A DNA stretch of 64,000 nt, taken from the NCBI RefSeq assembly GCF_004330295.1, contig NZ_SJOJ01000008.1, positions 62,001 to 126,000 of the forward strand. Reading direction: 5' to 3'. The position numbers and the translations under genes were made by a program. Every line of letters starts with the position of its first letter. Position 1 is the first letter of the stretch. Positions 38,600 to 47,791 of this stretch are shown one piece after another. The DNA comes from Rahnella victoriana (GTDB lineage Bacteria; Pseudomonadota; Gammaproteobacteria; Enterobacterales; Enterobacteriaceae). The notes under the pieces are model-generated. The model had not been told where the DNA came from. It did no database searches and saw only the letters and a program-made list of their open reading frames with translations.

Positions 38600-39784
38600 T
38601 TATTTTTCGCTTAATTCCCGCAGTGCTTTTTCCGCTAACTGCTGAAAATAATTGGCCGCCGGATAAATGGCCGATTCATCCGGATTAAATTGCGGATGAT
38701 GCAATCCGAAATCGCTGGCCGAGCCGATGCTGACAAACGCCCCAGGCACATGATGCAGATAAAAAGCAAAGTCTTCACCGCCCATCTGCGCCTGCGCCAC
38801 TTGCGCGTTATACCCAAAATCAGCGGCCGCCTGTAAGGCAAAATCCGCCCAGCGTGGCGTATTCACCACAGCAGGCGGCCCGCCGAACCAGTGCAGTTCC
38901 GCTTTCGCGCCCAGGGCCTCAGCCACGCCGGTGATCACCTTGCGGATCCGCTGCGGGATCTGTTCGCGGATAACGCTGCTGTAGGTGCGCACCGTTCCTT
39001 CCAGTTCGACCGTTTGCGGCAACACATTCCAGGTATTGCCGCCTTCGATGCGGGTGACGCTGACCACCGCCGCATCCTGCGCACTGACGTTGCGGCTGAC
39101 CACGGTTTGCAGCGCGGTCACGATATGGCTGGCGGTGACAATACTGTCAGTGCCTTCTTCGGGATGAGCGGCGTGCGCGCCTTTGCCGGTGACGGTGATC
39201 TGGAAGCGGTCAACGTTGGCATAAAATGCGCCGCCTTTGGTTTCAAAGGTTCCGACCGGCAGTTCCGGCGCATTGTGCAGGCCGAAAATCGCATCGACGT
39301 TGACCAGCGCACCGGCTTTGATCAGTTGCGATGCGCCGCCAAACCGTTCCTCGGCAGGCTGGAAAAACAGCCGCACGCGGCCGGGGAGCTGGTCTTCGCG
39401 TGCTTTAAGTAAATAAGCCGCGCCGAGAATCACCGAGGTGTGGAAATCATGGCCGCAGGCGTGCATCACGCCGGGCTGTTGCGAACTGAACGGCACGCCG
39501 GAGGCTTCTTCAATCGGCAGGGCATCGATGTCACCGCGCAACGCCACCACCGGTCCGGTCTGCGGGCCGATTTCTGCAACGACGCCGGTTTTCAGGCCAA
39601 GTGATAAAATGCGGATCCCGGCGGCATTCAGCCACTCCGTTATTTTTTGCGTGGTCACAAATTCCTGATTGGATAATTCAGGGTGCTGATGTAATTCACG
39701 GCGATAAGCGATAAGTGTTTCTTCTAATCCTGACGGGGTGCCGGAGGTGATATTTTTCGTGTCTTCTGCAAGTGAAATGCTCAT
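38600..39784 (-). CDS. M20-family amidohydrolase / N-acyl-amino-acid deacylase
   Basis: The 394-residue enzyme belongs to the M20D group (HipO/AbgA/SndA type) that removes acyl groups from amino acids. The metal ligands are seen in RGDIDALPI, MHACGHDFHTS and FFQPAEERFGGA, with the later HNAPELPVG and the C-terminal His segment GLHHPQFNPDES. Beside a GNAT and two flavin monooxygenases it is the expected deacetylase of an acetylation-protection pathway. It is transcribed divergently from the monooxygenase genes, 230 bases apart. Confidence 0.82.
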   Translation of the reverse strand: MSISLAEDTKNITSGTPSGLEETLIAYRRELHQHPELSNQEFVTTQKITEWLNAAGIRILSLGLKTGVVAEIGPQTGPVVALRGDIDALPIEEASGVPFSSQQPGVMHACGHDFHTSVILGAAYLLKAREDQLPGRVRLFFQPAEERFGGASQLIKAGALVNVDAIFGLHNAPELPVGTFETKGGAFYANVDRFQITVTGKGAHAAHPEEGTDSIVTASHIVTALQTVVSRNVSAQDAAVVSVTRIEGGNTWNVLPQTVELEGTVRTYSSVIREQIPQRIRKVITGVAEALGAKAELHWFGGPPAVVNTPRWADFALQAAADFGYNAQVAQAQMGGEDFAFYLHHVPGAFVSIGSASDFGLHHPQFNPDESAIYPAANYFQQLAEKALRELSEK

Positions 39785-40014
39785 AGCGAAATAACCCTAT
39801 TGTCTGATAATGCGTGCTCAGGAGAGGTAGCAGGTCATTTCATGCTAGTCAGCACGGTGAGAATAACTAAATACTCAGTCGCTATAATTTATAGTCATTT
39901 TGCACAGCGCGGTGCATAGCAAAATACTGACTATAGAAACGTGTTTTTATTATTTAGCTTTACCCTTATTTCATGGAACTCTTTTTATCACGACGGATAA
40001 AAAGGAATACCCAG
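39785..40014. promoter_or_regulatory. divergent promoter region of the sulfur-type cluster
   Basis: This AT-rich 230-base region separates the M20 gene and the monooxygenase genes and should carry promoters for both sides. ACTATAG/CTATAA-like segments are present, but I cannot assign a promoter or CysB/Cbl site with confidence. Confidence 0.45.
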
Positions 40015-41001
40015 GTGAATTACCGACTGAGTTTATTAGACCAAAGCCCGATTAATGAAGGGCAGACGGCGGCGCAGGCACTGAATGCCACGCTGACCTT
40101 TGCGCAGGCCGCCGAACGGCTGGGCTATCACCGTTTATGGGTATCGGAACATCACGACGCTGAAAAACTGGCGGGCAGTTCGCCGGAAGTGCTGATTGCC
40201 TGGCTGCTGGCGCACACCTCCCGGCTGCGCATCGGTTCCGGCGGGGTGATGCTGCAACATTACAGCCCGTATAAAGTGGCGGAAAATTTCCACCTGCTGT
40301 CATCACTGGCTCCGGATCGCGTGGATATCGGCATCGGCAAAGCGCCCGGCGGTTTACCGCTGTCGACCAAAGCGTTACGCGCCCATGCACCGGCCGAATC
40401 AGCGCCCGGTTTCCCGGCGCAGTTACAGCAACTGACGCATTATCTGACGCATCTTGATGATCATCTGGCGGGCACCGAAGCCCGTGCATTGCCGCGTCCG
40501 CCGGTTGCGCCGCAGCGATTTCTGCTCGGTGCCAGCAAAGAAAGCGCCCGTCTGGCGGCGTCGCTGGGCTGGAACTTTGTGTTCGCCGGTTTTATCAATG
40601 CCTCCGCCGAAGCGATGACCGAATCGGTGCTGGCCTTCCACGAATATTCCGCCGGACAAGGGCAGGCGCTGGTCAGTCTGGCGGTGCTGGCGGCTGAAAC
40701 CCGCGAGCTGGCCGCTGAAAAGGTGGCCGGACGACATAATTTCCGCGTCACGGTGGGCGACCGCCATGTCACCGTCGGCTCCCGCGAACAGGCGGAAGCC
40801 TTTGTGCGGCAGTCCGGCGCGACGCAATACCATATCGAACAACAGCAAATCAGCGTGCTGCACGGCACGCCGGGCGATATCCATCAGCAACTGCGCGATA
40901 TCCAGCGCCGCCTGTGCGTGAACGAATTTATCATTCATACCCCACTGACCGAGGCCGATGTGCGTCTCAAATCCATCGAATTGCTGGCTGGCCAGCTGTA
41001 A
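40015..41001 (+). CDS. luciferase-like flavin-dependent monooxygenase (CmoO/MsnO8 type)
   Basis: A 328-residue protein of the bacterial luciferase superfamily. It starts LSLLDQSPINEG after a GTG, the usual start of the group with FMNH2 as substrate, and has AERLGYHRLWVSEHH, GGVMLQHYSPYKVAENF and the LSSLAPDRVDIGIGKAPGG segment. The GTG at 40015 follows AAAAGGA at good spacing; an ATG 14 codons upstream lacks one. In B. subtilis CmoO has this type and lies in the ytmI operon. A reductase supplying FMNH2 is not visible in the window. Confidence 0.8.
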   Translation: MNYRLSLLDQSPINEGQTAAQALNATLTFAQAAERLGYHRLWVSEHHDAEKLAGSSPEVLIAWLLAHTSRLRIGSGGVMLQHYSPYKVAENFHLLSSLAPDRVDIGIGKAPGGLPLSTKALRAHAPAESAPGFPAQLQQLTHYLTHLDDHLAGTEARALPRPPVAPQRFLLGASKESARLAASLGWNFVFAGFINASAEAMTESVLAFHEYSAGQGQALVSLAVLAAETRELAAEKVAGRHNFRVTVGDRHVTVGSREQAEAFVRQSGATQYHIEQQQISVLHGTPGDIHQQLRDIQRRLCVNEFIIHTPLTEADVRLKSIELLAGQL

Positions 41002-41010
41002 GGAGATTTC

Positions 41011-42348
41011 ATGAGCCATTCAAAAAGTATCAAGCTGGGTCTGATGTTGCACGGTGCCGGCGGCCACATGAATTCGTGGCGTCACGAAAAAGCGCCTGCG
41101 GATGCCAGTGTTAATTTCCCGTATTTCCGCGATCTGGCGCTGCGCGCGGAAGCCGCCGGTTTTGATTTCCTGTTTGTGGCCGACGGTCTGCATATCAATG
41201 AAAAATCGCTGCCGCATTTTCTCAACCGTTTCGAGCCGGTGGCGTTGCTGTCGGCGCTGGCGTCAGCGACGCACAGCATCGGGCTGGCGGGCACCATTTC
41301 GACCTCCTACAGCGATCCCTTTACCGTGGCGCGTCAGCTGGCATCCATCGACAACATCAGTCAGGGAAGGGCTGGCTGGAATGTGGTGACATCGCCGCTG
41401 GCCGGTTCAGCGAAAAACTTCGGTAAAGATCACCCTGAACACGCACTGCGCTATCAGATTGCCGAGGAGTACATCAACGTGGTGCAGGGGCTGTGGGATT
41501 CGTGGGAAGACGGCGCCTTTGTGCGGGATCGCGAAAGCGGCGTGTTCTTCGATGCCGCAAAGCTGCATAAACTCAATCATCAGGGACAGTTTTTCTCGGT
41601 GGAAGGGCCGCTGAATATCCAGCGTTCGCCGCAGGGACAGCCGGTGATTTTCCAGGCAGGCGCTTCAGATGCCGGGATCGCGCTGGCAGGTAAATCCGCC
41701 GATGCGGTGTTTACTAATGCCCGTTCCCTGGAAGAAGCGCAGGAATACGCGGCAAAATTACAGGCACAGGTCAGCAAAAATGGCCGTCATCCGGTGGGCA
41801 TCTTCCCCGGTATCAGCCCGATTGTTGGCAAAACCGAACAAGAAGCCGAGGCGAAATATCAGTATCTGCTGTCGCTGTTGTCACTGGACGATGCGCTGGC
41901 GTATCTCGGCCGTTTCTTCGACCACCACGATTTCAGCCAGTATCCGCCCGACGGCCCGTTCCCGGATCTGGGTGATCTGGGGCAGAACACCTTCCGCTCC
42001 ACCACCGACAGCATCAAGAAACGGGCGCGGGAAGAGCACCTCACGCTGCGGGAAGTGGCGTATCAGGCCACGTTGCCGCGCGGCGAATTCTTCGGCACGC
42101 CGGAGCAGGTGGCCGACCGGCTGATCCGCTGGGTGGAAGAGGGCGGTGCCAGCGGATTCATCATCAGTGGCCCGGTGCTGACCGAGGCGCTGGACGACAT
42201 TACCCGGCTGGTGTTACCGGTGCTGGCAGCACGCGGCTACTGGCATCCGTCGGAAGCCACGACGCTACGCGAGCGTTTAGATATTCCGTTCAAAACCAAC
42301 CGTTACAGCGTGCAGGGATCCGTTCGCGAGGCGGTGAGCATAAAATAG
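41011..42348 (+). CDS. NtaA/SnaA/DszA-family FMN-dependent monooxygenase
   Basis: A 445-residue monooxygenase of the nitrilotriacetate/DszA group, with two-component FMNH2-dependent chemistry. Landmarks: [34 protein letters not shown], the signature [20 protein letters not shown], and [21 protein letters not shown]. Family members cleave C-S or C-N bonds; B. subtilis YxeK and CmoJ are of this type and act on S-substituted N-acetylcysteines. It starts nine bases after the first monooxygenase gene, with AAGGAG upstream, so both are made together. Confidence 0.85.
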   Translation: MSHSKSIKLGLMLHGAGGHMNSWRHEKAPADASVNFPYFRDLALRAEAAGFDFLFVADGLHINEKSLPHFLNRFEPVALLSALASATHSIGLAGTISTSYSDPFTVARQLASIDNISQGRAGWNVVTSPLAGSAKNFGKDHPEHALRYQIAEEYINVVQGLWDSWEDGAFVRDRESGVFFDAAKLHKLNHQGQFFSVEGPLNIQRSPQGQPVIFQAGASDAGIALAGKSADAVFTNARSLEEAQEYAAKLQAQVSKNGRHPVGIFPGISPIVGKTEQEAEAKYQYLLSLLSLDDALAYLGRFFDHHDFSQYPPDGPFPDLGDLGQNTFRSTTDSIKKRAREEHLTLREVAYQATLPRGEFFGTPEQVADRLIRWVEEGGASGFIISGPVLTEALDDITRLVLPVLAARGYWHPSEATTLRERLDIPFKTNRYSVQGSVREAVSIK

Positions 42349-42374
42349 TTACAACATACTTTAGCTTTTGTCTC

Positions 42375-42410
42375 AGCCCGCTCCGGTGACCCGGTGCGGG
42401 CTTTTTGTTT
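42375..42410 (+). terminator. rho-independent terminator after the monooxygenase pair
   Basis: The arms AGCCCGC and GCGGGCT with an inner CCGG/CCGG extension are followed by a T-rich tail. Confidence 0.85.
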
Positions 42411-42500
42411 TGCAGGTTTTTATCGGCAGACACCGCGGCGGGGTTGCCTGTCTGAACAATTGGGCGTACGCTTTCCGCAATTAAAAAACGATCGGTCTAA

Positions 42501-43142
42501 ATGATGAGTGAGACCCTTACAACTGATATCAGGCCCCGTCGCGGGCGTCCGCCAAGAACGGAACGCGAGTTCACGGATACCCGTGAGGCATTGATCCGTT
42601 CGGGTCTGGAAGTCATCACAGAAACGGGTTACCTGTCGGCGGGCATTGACACGGTGATCAAAAATATCGCGGTGCCGAAAGGCTCGTTTTATCACTATTT
42701 CAAAAGTAAGCAGGATTTCGGCATGGCCGTGCTGATGGCTTACGGATCGTTTTTCGCCCATAAACTCGATAAATTTCTGCTCAATACTGAGCTGCCGCCG
42801 CTGCAACGCATCGATGATTTTGTGGCGCATGCCGGGCAGGGAATGGCGAAGTTTGAATTCAGACGCGGCTGTCTGGTCGGCAATTTATTGCAGGAGTCCC
42901 CGCTGCTGCCGGACGATTTTCCGCAAACGCTGAAAGCCATTTTAGGCGAGTGGGAAATCCGCATCGCCGCGTGCCTGGAGGAAGCCCGGCAGACGGGAGA
43001 TATCACCAGCACCACTCAGACCGCGCAACTGGCGCAGATATTCTGGTCCGGCTGGGAGGGGGCGGTGATGCGCGCAAAACTGTTCCGTTCTGCCGACCCG
43101 CTTAATCAGTTCTGGGCGTATTTCCGCCACAGCATTCAGTAA
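42501..43142 (+). CDS. acuR: TetR-family regulator, AcuR type
   Basis: A 213-residue repressor. RRGRPPRTERE precedes the helix-turn-helix (VIKNIAVPKGSFYHYFKSKQDFG), and the effector half carries RRGCLVGNLLQESPLLPDDF and FWSGWEGAVMRAKL, which resemble the Rhodobacter acrylate-responsive AcuR as I recall it. It precedes acuI, as in acuR-acuI cassettes. Just upstream, GATCGGTCTA (42490-42499) abuts the start codon and could be an autoregulatory site. No ribosome-binding site is obvious, so translation may be leaderless or weak. Symbol is moderately certain. Confidence 0.7.
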   Translation: MMSETLTTDIRPRRGRPPRTEREFTDTREALIRSGLEVITETGYLSAGIDTVIKNIAVPKGSFYHYFKSKQDFGMAVLMAYGSFFAHKLDKFLLNTELPPLQRIDDFVAHAGQGMAKFEFRRGCLVGNLLQESPLLPDDFPQTLKAILGEWEIRIAACLEEARQTGDITSTTQTAQLAQIFWSGWEGAVMRAKLFRSADPLNQFWAYFRHSIQ

Positions 43143-43246
43143 TTTCTTACGCATAAATTCGAAAAACAGCACCTGCAATCATGACGTGAGTCATCGCATC
43201 ACTCACGACAAAAACGTCAAACGCCTGAAATCATAAAGGGACAAAA

Positions 43247-44224
43247 ATGAAAGCATTGGTTCTCGAGCAACAAGATAAGGCCACCCTGGCCGCCGTGAAA
43301 GACATCGCACTGCCGCAGATGGCGGAAGGCGACGTGCTGGTGGATATCAGCTGGTCAGGTCTGAATTATAAAGATGCGCTGGCAATCACCGGTCAGGGCA
43401 AAATCATCCGCCAGTTCCCGATGGTGCCGGGCATTGATTTCGCCGGCCACGTGAGCCACAGCAATGACCCGCGTTTTTCCGTCGGGCAATCTGTCATTCT
43501 GACCGGCTGGGGTGTGGGCGAAACGCACTGGGGCGGTCTGGCTGAGCAGGCCTGTGTTAAAGGCGACTGGCTGGTGGCATTGCCGGAAGGGCTGGCTGCA
43601 CGTAACGCGATGATTATCGGCACAGCCGGTTTCACCGCCATGCTGTGCGTGATGGCGCTGGAAGAGGCGGGCGTCACGCCGGAAAGCGGCACGGTGCTGG
43701 TCACCGGTGCCAGCGGCGGCGTCGGCAGCACGGCAGTCGCGTTATTGCATACGCTCGGCTATACCGTGGCGGCGGTGACGGGTCGCGAATCGACTCATGA
43801 TTACCTGCGTAAACTCGGTGCCAGCGAGATCCTCTCACGGGATGATTTTGCCGAAACCCGTCCGCTGGAAAAACAACTCTGGGCGGGGGCGGTGGATACC
43901 GTCGGGGATAAAGTGCTGGCGAAAGTGCTGGCACAAACCAACTACGGCGGCTGCGTGGCGGCCTGCGGTCTGGCGGGGGGCTTCAACCTGCCGACCACCG
44001 TGATGCCGTTTATCCTGCGTAATGTCCGGCTGCAGGGCGTGGATTCCGTTTCCGTGCCTGCGGAGCGCCGTGCGGCGGTCTGGGAGCGTCTGCAGAACAC
44101 GCTGCCGGAAAGTTTCTATCAGCAGGCAGCAACGGAAATTACGCTGGAACAGGCTCCGGCCGTTGCGGCGGATTTCCTCAGTAACAAAATTCAGGGGCGC
44201 ACGCTGGTGAAAATCGGCGGCTGA
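43247..44224 (+). CDS. acuI: acrylyl-CoA reductase (NADPH)
   Basis: AcuI (YhdH in E. coli) reduces toxic acryloyl-CoA to propionyl-CoA. The 325-residue MDR-family protein begins MKALVLEQQDKATLAAVKDI, has SGLNYKDALAITG, the nucleotide-binding TGASGGVGSTAVALLHTLGY, and the C-terminal NKIQGRTLVKIGG. No zinc ligands are seen. The gene follows acuR after about 100 bases and is preceded by AAAGGGAC. The pair suggests acrylate detoxification; no DMSP lyase is visible. Confidence 0.9.
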   Translation: MKALVLEQQDKATLAAVKDIALPQMAEGDVLVDISWSGLNYKDALAITGQGKIIRQFPMVPGIDFAGHVSHSNDPRFSVGQSVILTGWGVGETHWGGLAEQACVKGDWLVALPEGLAARNAMIIGTAGFTAMLCVMALEEAGVTPESGTVLVTGASGGVGSTAVALLHTLGYTVAAVTGRESTHDYLRKLGASEILSRDDFAETRPLEKQLWAGAVDTVGDKVLAKVLAQTNYGGCVAACGLAGGFNLPTTVMPFILRNVRLQGVDSVSVPAERRAAVWERLQNTLPESFYQQAATEITLEQAPAVAADFLSNKIQGRTLVKIGG

Positions 44225-44232
44225 CCTGTTTC

Positions 44233-44265
44233 ACCCGGTATCCCTGGCGATACCGGGATCTTTTC
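44233..44265 (+). terminator. rho-independent terminator after acuI
   Basis: The arms CCCGGTA and TACCGGG with a ten-base loop are followed by ATCTTTTCC. Confidence 0.7.
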
Positions 44266-44419
44266 CCGTTCAATTTTTCCCCCGCTATAAAGAATTTCCC
44301 CTGACCAGCCGATAAATAAACAGTCCCTCTGAGAAAAAAGAGAATGGAATTCCTTATTTTCCGAATGACGTACAGCGCAAACACAGTCAAAAACAAATAA
44401 CAAAAGCCATGGGGAAAGT

Positions 44420-45391
44420 ATGGATAATTTTCAGAAAGAAATTGATGAGAGAACTAATCTCACTTCATCAAACCGGTTTGAACTTTTGCTGTTCCGTCTG
44501 GGGACATCGCCTGACGACGAGCAGTCTGAACTTTTTGGTATCAACGTCTTTAAATTGCGCGAAATCGTGCCGATGCCAACCCTGACCAAGGCTGCCGGAA
44601 TGGCCTCGCCGATGATGGGCATGGCGAACATTCGTGGCGAAATTATTCCGGTCATCGACCTGCCTGCCGTCGTCGGCTGTGTGCCGAAAACCGGTCTGAA
44701 TATCCTGCTGGTGACGGAGTACGCGCGTAGCACTCAGGCGTTTGCTGTGGAATCCGTTGACGACATCGTGCGTCTGGAATGGAGCCAGGTTCTGGCCGCC
44801 GAAGCCGGGGTGAAAAGCCGTAACATCACCAGTATTGCGCGTCTGGATACCGATAAATCCAGCACCCGTCTGGCGCTGGTGCTGGACGTGGAACAAATCC
44901 TCCATGACATTATTCCGAACAGCAATATCGACATGGATAAAAAGCGGACCAGCGCATTTAAACTGAAACCGGGCACGGTGGCGATTGTCGCCGAGGATTC
45001 GAAAGTTGCCCGTCAGATGCTGGAAAAAGGTCTGAACATGATGGAGATCCCGGCGCAGATGCATGTGACGGGTCTGGAAGCCTGGAATAAAATCCGCAAA
45101 CTGGCCGAAGAATGCAAAGCCGAAGGGGTACCGATTGCCGATAAAATCTCCTTCGTATTAACCGATCTGGAAATGCCGGAAATGGACGGCTTCACCCTGA
45201 CGCTGAATATCAAGCGCGATGAATTCCTGAAAAATATTCCGGTGATTATTCACTCCTCATTATCCGGCAGCGCCAACGAAGATCACGTACGCAAAGTCGG
45301 TGCCGACGGTTACGTGGCGAAGTTTGAAATCAACGAACTGGAAGCCGCCATCCATAAAGCGCTGGATGCGAAAAAAATCGCCCATGCCTGA
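44420..45391 (+). CDS. cheV: chemotaxis coupling protein CheV
   Basis: CheV joins a CheW-like domain that couples chemoreceptors to CheA (residues about 15-165) with a response receiver domain (about 185-315). In the receiver the acidic pair is at residues 192-193, the phospho-acceptor Asp at 249 (LTDLEMPEMDG), and the conserved Lys lies in YVAKFEINELE. The 323-residue length is normal. It is alone here, without other che or fla genes. E. coli K-12 has no cheV, Salmonella does. Confidence 0.93.
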   Translation: MDNFQKEIDERTNLTSSNRFELLLFRLGTSPDDEQSELFGINVFKLREIVPMPTLTKAAGMASPMMGMANIRGEIIPVIDLPAVVGCVPKTGLNILLVTEYARSTQAFAVESVDDIVRLEWSQVLAAEAGVKSRNITSIARLDTDKSSTRLALVLDVEQILHDIIPNSNIDMDKKRTSAFKLKPGTVAIVAEDSKVARQMLEKGLNMMEIPAQMHVTGLEAWNKIRKLAEECKAEGVPIADKISFVLTDLEMPEMDGFTLTLNIKRDEFLKNIPVIIHSSLSGSANEDHVRKVGADGYVAKFEINELEAAIHKALDAKKIAHA

Positions 45392-45418
45392 CAGGTGATG
45401 AGGTGATAAAAATAATAT

Positions 45419-45443
45419 AGCCCGCCAGTGTGCGGGCTTTATT
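45419..45443 (+). terminator. rho-independent terminator after cheV
   Basis: The arms AGCCCGC and GCGGGCT with a six-base loop are followed by TTATTATTG. It lies between convergent cheV and the HNH gene. Confidence 0.8.
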
Positions 45444-45468
45444 ATTGACAGGTCATTATCCGGCGGAC

Positions 45469-46416
45469 TTATTCCACAGAAGTACCAAAAGAGAAATGCT
45501 GTGCCAGATATTCCGCAGACGGGTGTGACCCGTCATTGCGTTTGCGAAGCTTTTTGCCATTTAACGTCCAGTAACCGGTCCCTTTCAGGGATTCATTTAA
45601 AACGACTTTGAATGTTGTCGGGTCTATCTTTAACAGCCGTTTATCAAACAGAATATGGATGTCAGCCCGCAGCAGTAAGCCATTGGCAGAATGGTTAATG
45701 CCGGATTCGGCATGGCCGACGATATGGGCGGCTTCAAGGACTTCTACAGCAGGACAGCCGGTGATAGCGCACTGGCTATCATAAAGCTCAAAAAGTTTCA
45801 GTTTGAGGGCATTTTGTCCACGGCGGACGCGACGGCGATATTCTTCGTACTCTTCTTCATCATCACGAGCTTCTGGCAGAACAGGGGCATTATAAGAAAT
45901 GTTGTTAATGCCGTGGTGGGTGAAAACGCTGCTGACCAGATGCAGGAGCCGGGGGGTTAAGATATTCCAGCTGACCTCATCGAGGAAGGTAAAACCATTT
46001 TTGGGGGTATTAATTCCCGACTGTAGCCGTTCTTTTTGCTGCCTTATGGATTCGATATATTCCACAGGGAATCTGCCGGTTTCGCCTAAATGTTCAATCA
46101 ACGCGCTGAGTGTGGTTTTGTGTTGCGGGGATTTTAAATGCCATGTGTATTGATCATTGCGGAAGAGCAACATGGATAAATCTAACTCAAATATATAACG
46201 CCCCTTTTCATTAAAAAGTATGATGTAAAAGGGCATGGCATCGGCCCGCCAGCGGGTAAAGCGGATCGAACAGCCATTTTCCAGAGATAATTCCTGATAG
46301 CAAATGCTGCTGAAACGATCAACGTCGTTAATATCAACGAGCGTTGAATTGCTGAAAGCGTCATTGAAAAACTGCATAATATTGTAGCCAATGACTTTAT
46401 GAATTGAGGCACTCAT
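45469..46416 (-). CDS. HNH-domain endonuclease-like protein
   Basis: A 315-residue protein with a C-terminal HNH_2-type nuclease domain: CAITGC (residues 216-221), AAHIVGHAESGINHSANGLLL with the first catalytic His at 231 and Asn near 245, and DIHILFDKR with the last His at 254. The N-terminal 180 residues match no family I recognise. An acidic patch (DDEEEYEEY) precedes the domain. It is a lone gene without methyltransferase. Such proteins are sometimes restriction or phage-defence nucleases; that role is inferred. Confidence 0.78.
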   Translation of the reverse strand: MSASIHKVIGYNIMQFFNDAFSNSTLVDINDVDRFSSICYQELSLENGCSIRFTRWRADAMPFYIILFNEKGRYIFELDLSMLLFRNDQYTWHLKSPQHKTTLSALIEHLGETGRFPVEYIESIRQQKERLQSGINTPKNGFTFLDEVSWNILTPRLLHLVSSVFTHHGINNISYNAPVLPEARDDEEEYEEYRRRVRRGQNALKLKLFELYDSQCAITGCPAVEVLEAAHIVGHAESGINHSANGLLLRADIHILFDKRLLKIDPTTFKVVLNESLKGTGYWTLNGKKLRKRNDGSHPSAEYLAQHFSFGTSVE

Positions 46417-46494
46417 TTTATTTCCTTGCTGAGTTTACTGTTATTAATAACAACAGTGTAAAGATGCAAGGAAACCTCAATAAAATCAAGACGA

Positions 46495-46671
46495 ATGAGT
46501 GCCTTTTTAGCGGTTAACTTACTGACATCGTTATTAATTATCAGTGTGCCGTCCAGTGCGGATCATAATTTCACTTATGTCCAGTTGTCGGGCTGCTGCA
46601 AGGAATACAACGCCGCGTATGCGGAGTTCGATATTATCGGCCCGGTTTTGGATGATAATTCGCGTAATTAA
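46495..46671 (+). CDS. possible small exported protein
   Basis: A 58-codon ORF reading MSAFLAVNLLTSLLIISVPS at its start, which is a good signal peptide with cleavage after PSSA, then DHNFTYVQLSGCC and an acidic tail. The mature part resembles the first strand of a small outer-membrane beta-barrel protein, so it may be the remnant of a longer gene. The ribosome-binding site is weak. It lies in the otherwise empty 326 bases between the HNH gene and the LysR gene. Low confidence. Confidence 0.3.
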   Translation: MSAFLAVNLLTSLLIISVPSSADHNFTYVQLSGCCKEYNAAYAEFDIIGPVLDDNSRN

Positions 46672-46742
46672 GTGAAATAATTACGCTATAGGGATAGAGA
46701 AGGTGAGTGATGTGCAGTATCACCTTGTTCCTGCCCGCATCC

Positions 46743-47657
46743 TCACTGACACGAGTCAAAGTAAGGTTTCAGTACTTCTTCCGTCCAGCTCATAAAGGCT
46801 CTCACGCGTTGCGACAGATTGCGCCGGTGCGCAACGACGAAAGAGGCATTCAGCGGCCGGGGCCGCAGATGGGGAAGGACTTCAACCAATGTTCCACGTT
46901 TTATATGGGGGAGGAGTGCGGAATAACCTCCCTGAATTAAGCCCAACCCCGCAAGCCCTGCTTCATGGTAGGCGGGTACGCTGTTGACTGTCATCGTGCC
47001 GGGTAACATCAGCGATTTGTAACCCTCAGCTGACGGATATTCCCATCCTTCAGGTTTCGAACCGAAATTGCGCAGGTAATGCACCATCTTGTGTCCCTGA
47101 TGAACAAGGTCATCAAGCGTCTGCGGTACACCGAATCGTTCCAGATAGTCCGGACTCGCCGCATTGATCATGCGGAGTTGCCCCAGCGGCCGGGCAATCA
47201 GCGTCTCATCCACAAGGGGACCCAGACGAATTACGCAATCAAATCCTTCCAGAACCAGATCAACACGGCGGTCAGTACTGGAAAGCTCAAGTTCGAATTC
47301 CGGGTGAGCATTCAGCAGTTGTGGTAGTGCGGGGATAATGACGCTTTGCGCCAGAATAGCAGGCATATCAACACGTAAACGCCCGCGCAGTAACACGCCG
47401 CCATGGGAAAACATGGACTGCAATTCCTCTGCTTCCGCCAGCAGGTCGCGTGCGCGCGAATAAAAAATGCGGCCATCTTCGGTCAGTTGCACGTTTCGCG
47501 TGGTGCGGTGCAAAAGCGTCGCGCCTACCTCTTGCTCAAGCTCCCGCACCACCATTGAAGCGCGTCCTTTCTGAATTCCCAGGCTTTCGGCTGCCAGCGT
47601 AAAGCTTTTCATTTCTGCCACGCGCACGAAAATAGTCAGTGCATCAAGATTTTTCAT
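46743..47657 (-). CDS. LysR-family transcriptional regulator
   Basis: A 304-residue regulator starting MKNLDALTIFVRVAEMKSFT with the helix-turn-helix (LAAESLGIQKGRASMVVRELEQEVGATLLHRTTR) and the effector domain (GRLRVDMPAILAQSVIIPALPQLL, CVIRLGPLVDETLIARPLG). It belongs to the AaeR/DhcR-like group common in enterobacteria. It is divergent from the DUF1330 gene, which is probably its target. The effector is unknown. Confidence 0.88.
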   Translation of the reverse strand: MKNLDALTIFVRVAEMKSFTLAAESLGIQKGRASMVVRELEQEVGATLLHRTTRNVQLTEDGRIFYSRARDLLAEAEELQSMFSHGGVLLRGRLRVDMPAILAQSVIIPALPQLLNAHPEFELELSSTDRRVDLVLEGFDCVIRLGPLVDETLIARPLGQLRMINAASPDYLERFGVPQTLDDLVHQGHKMVHYLRNFGSKPEGWEYPSAEGYKSLMLPGTMTVNSVPAYHEAGLAGLGLIQGGYSALLPHIKRGTLVEVLPHLRPRPLNASFVVAHRRNLSQRVRAFMSWTEEVLKPYFDSCQ

Positions 47658-47791
47658 TGTTACTCATCCGGATAACAGTGCGTTCATTATTGGGGTATTT
47701 ATGCCTAATGTAATACGCAATAGACTGTCTTCACACCCTGTTTAGGTGCTTCACCCTCAAATACACCCCCGTTTACGAAGGATAAATAAAA

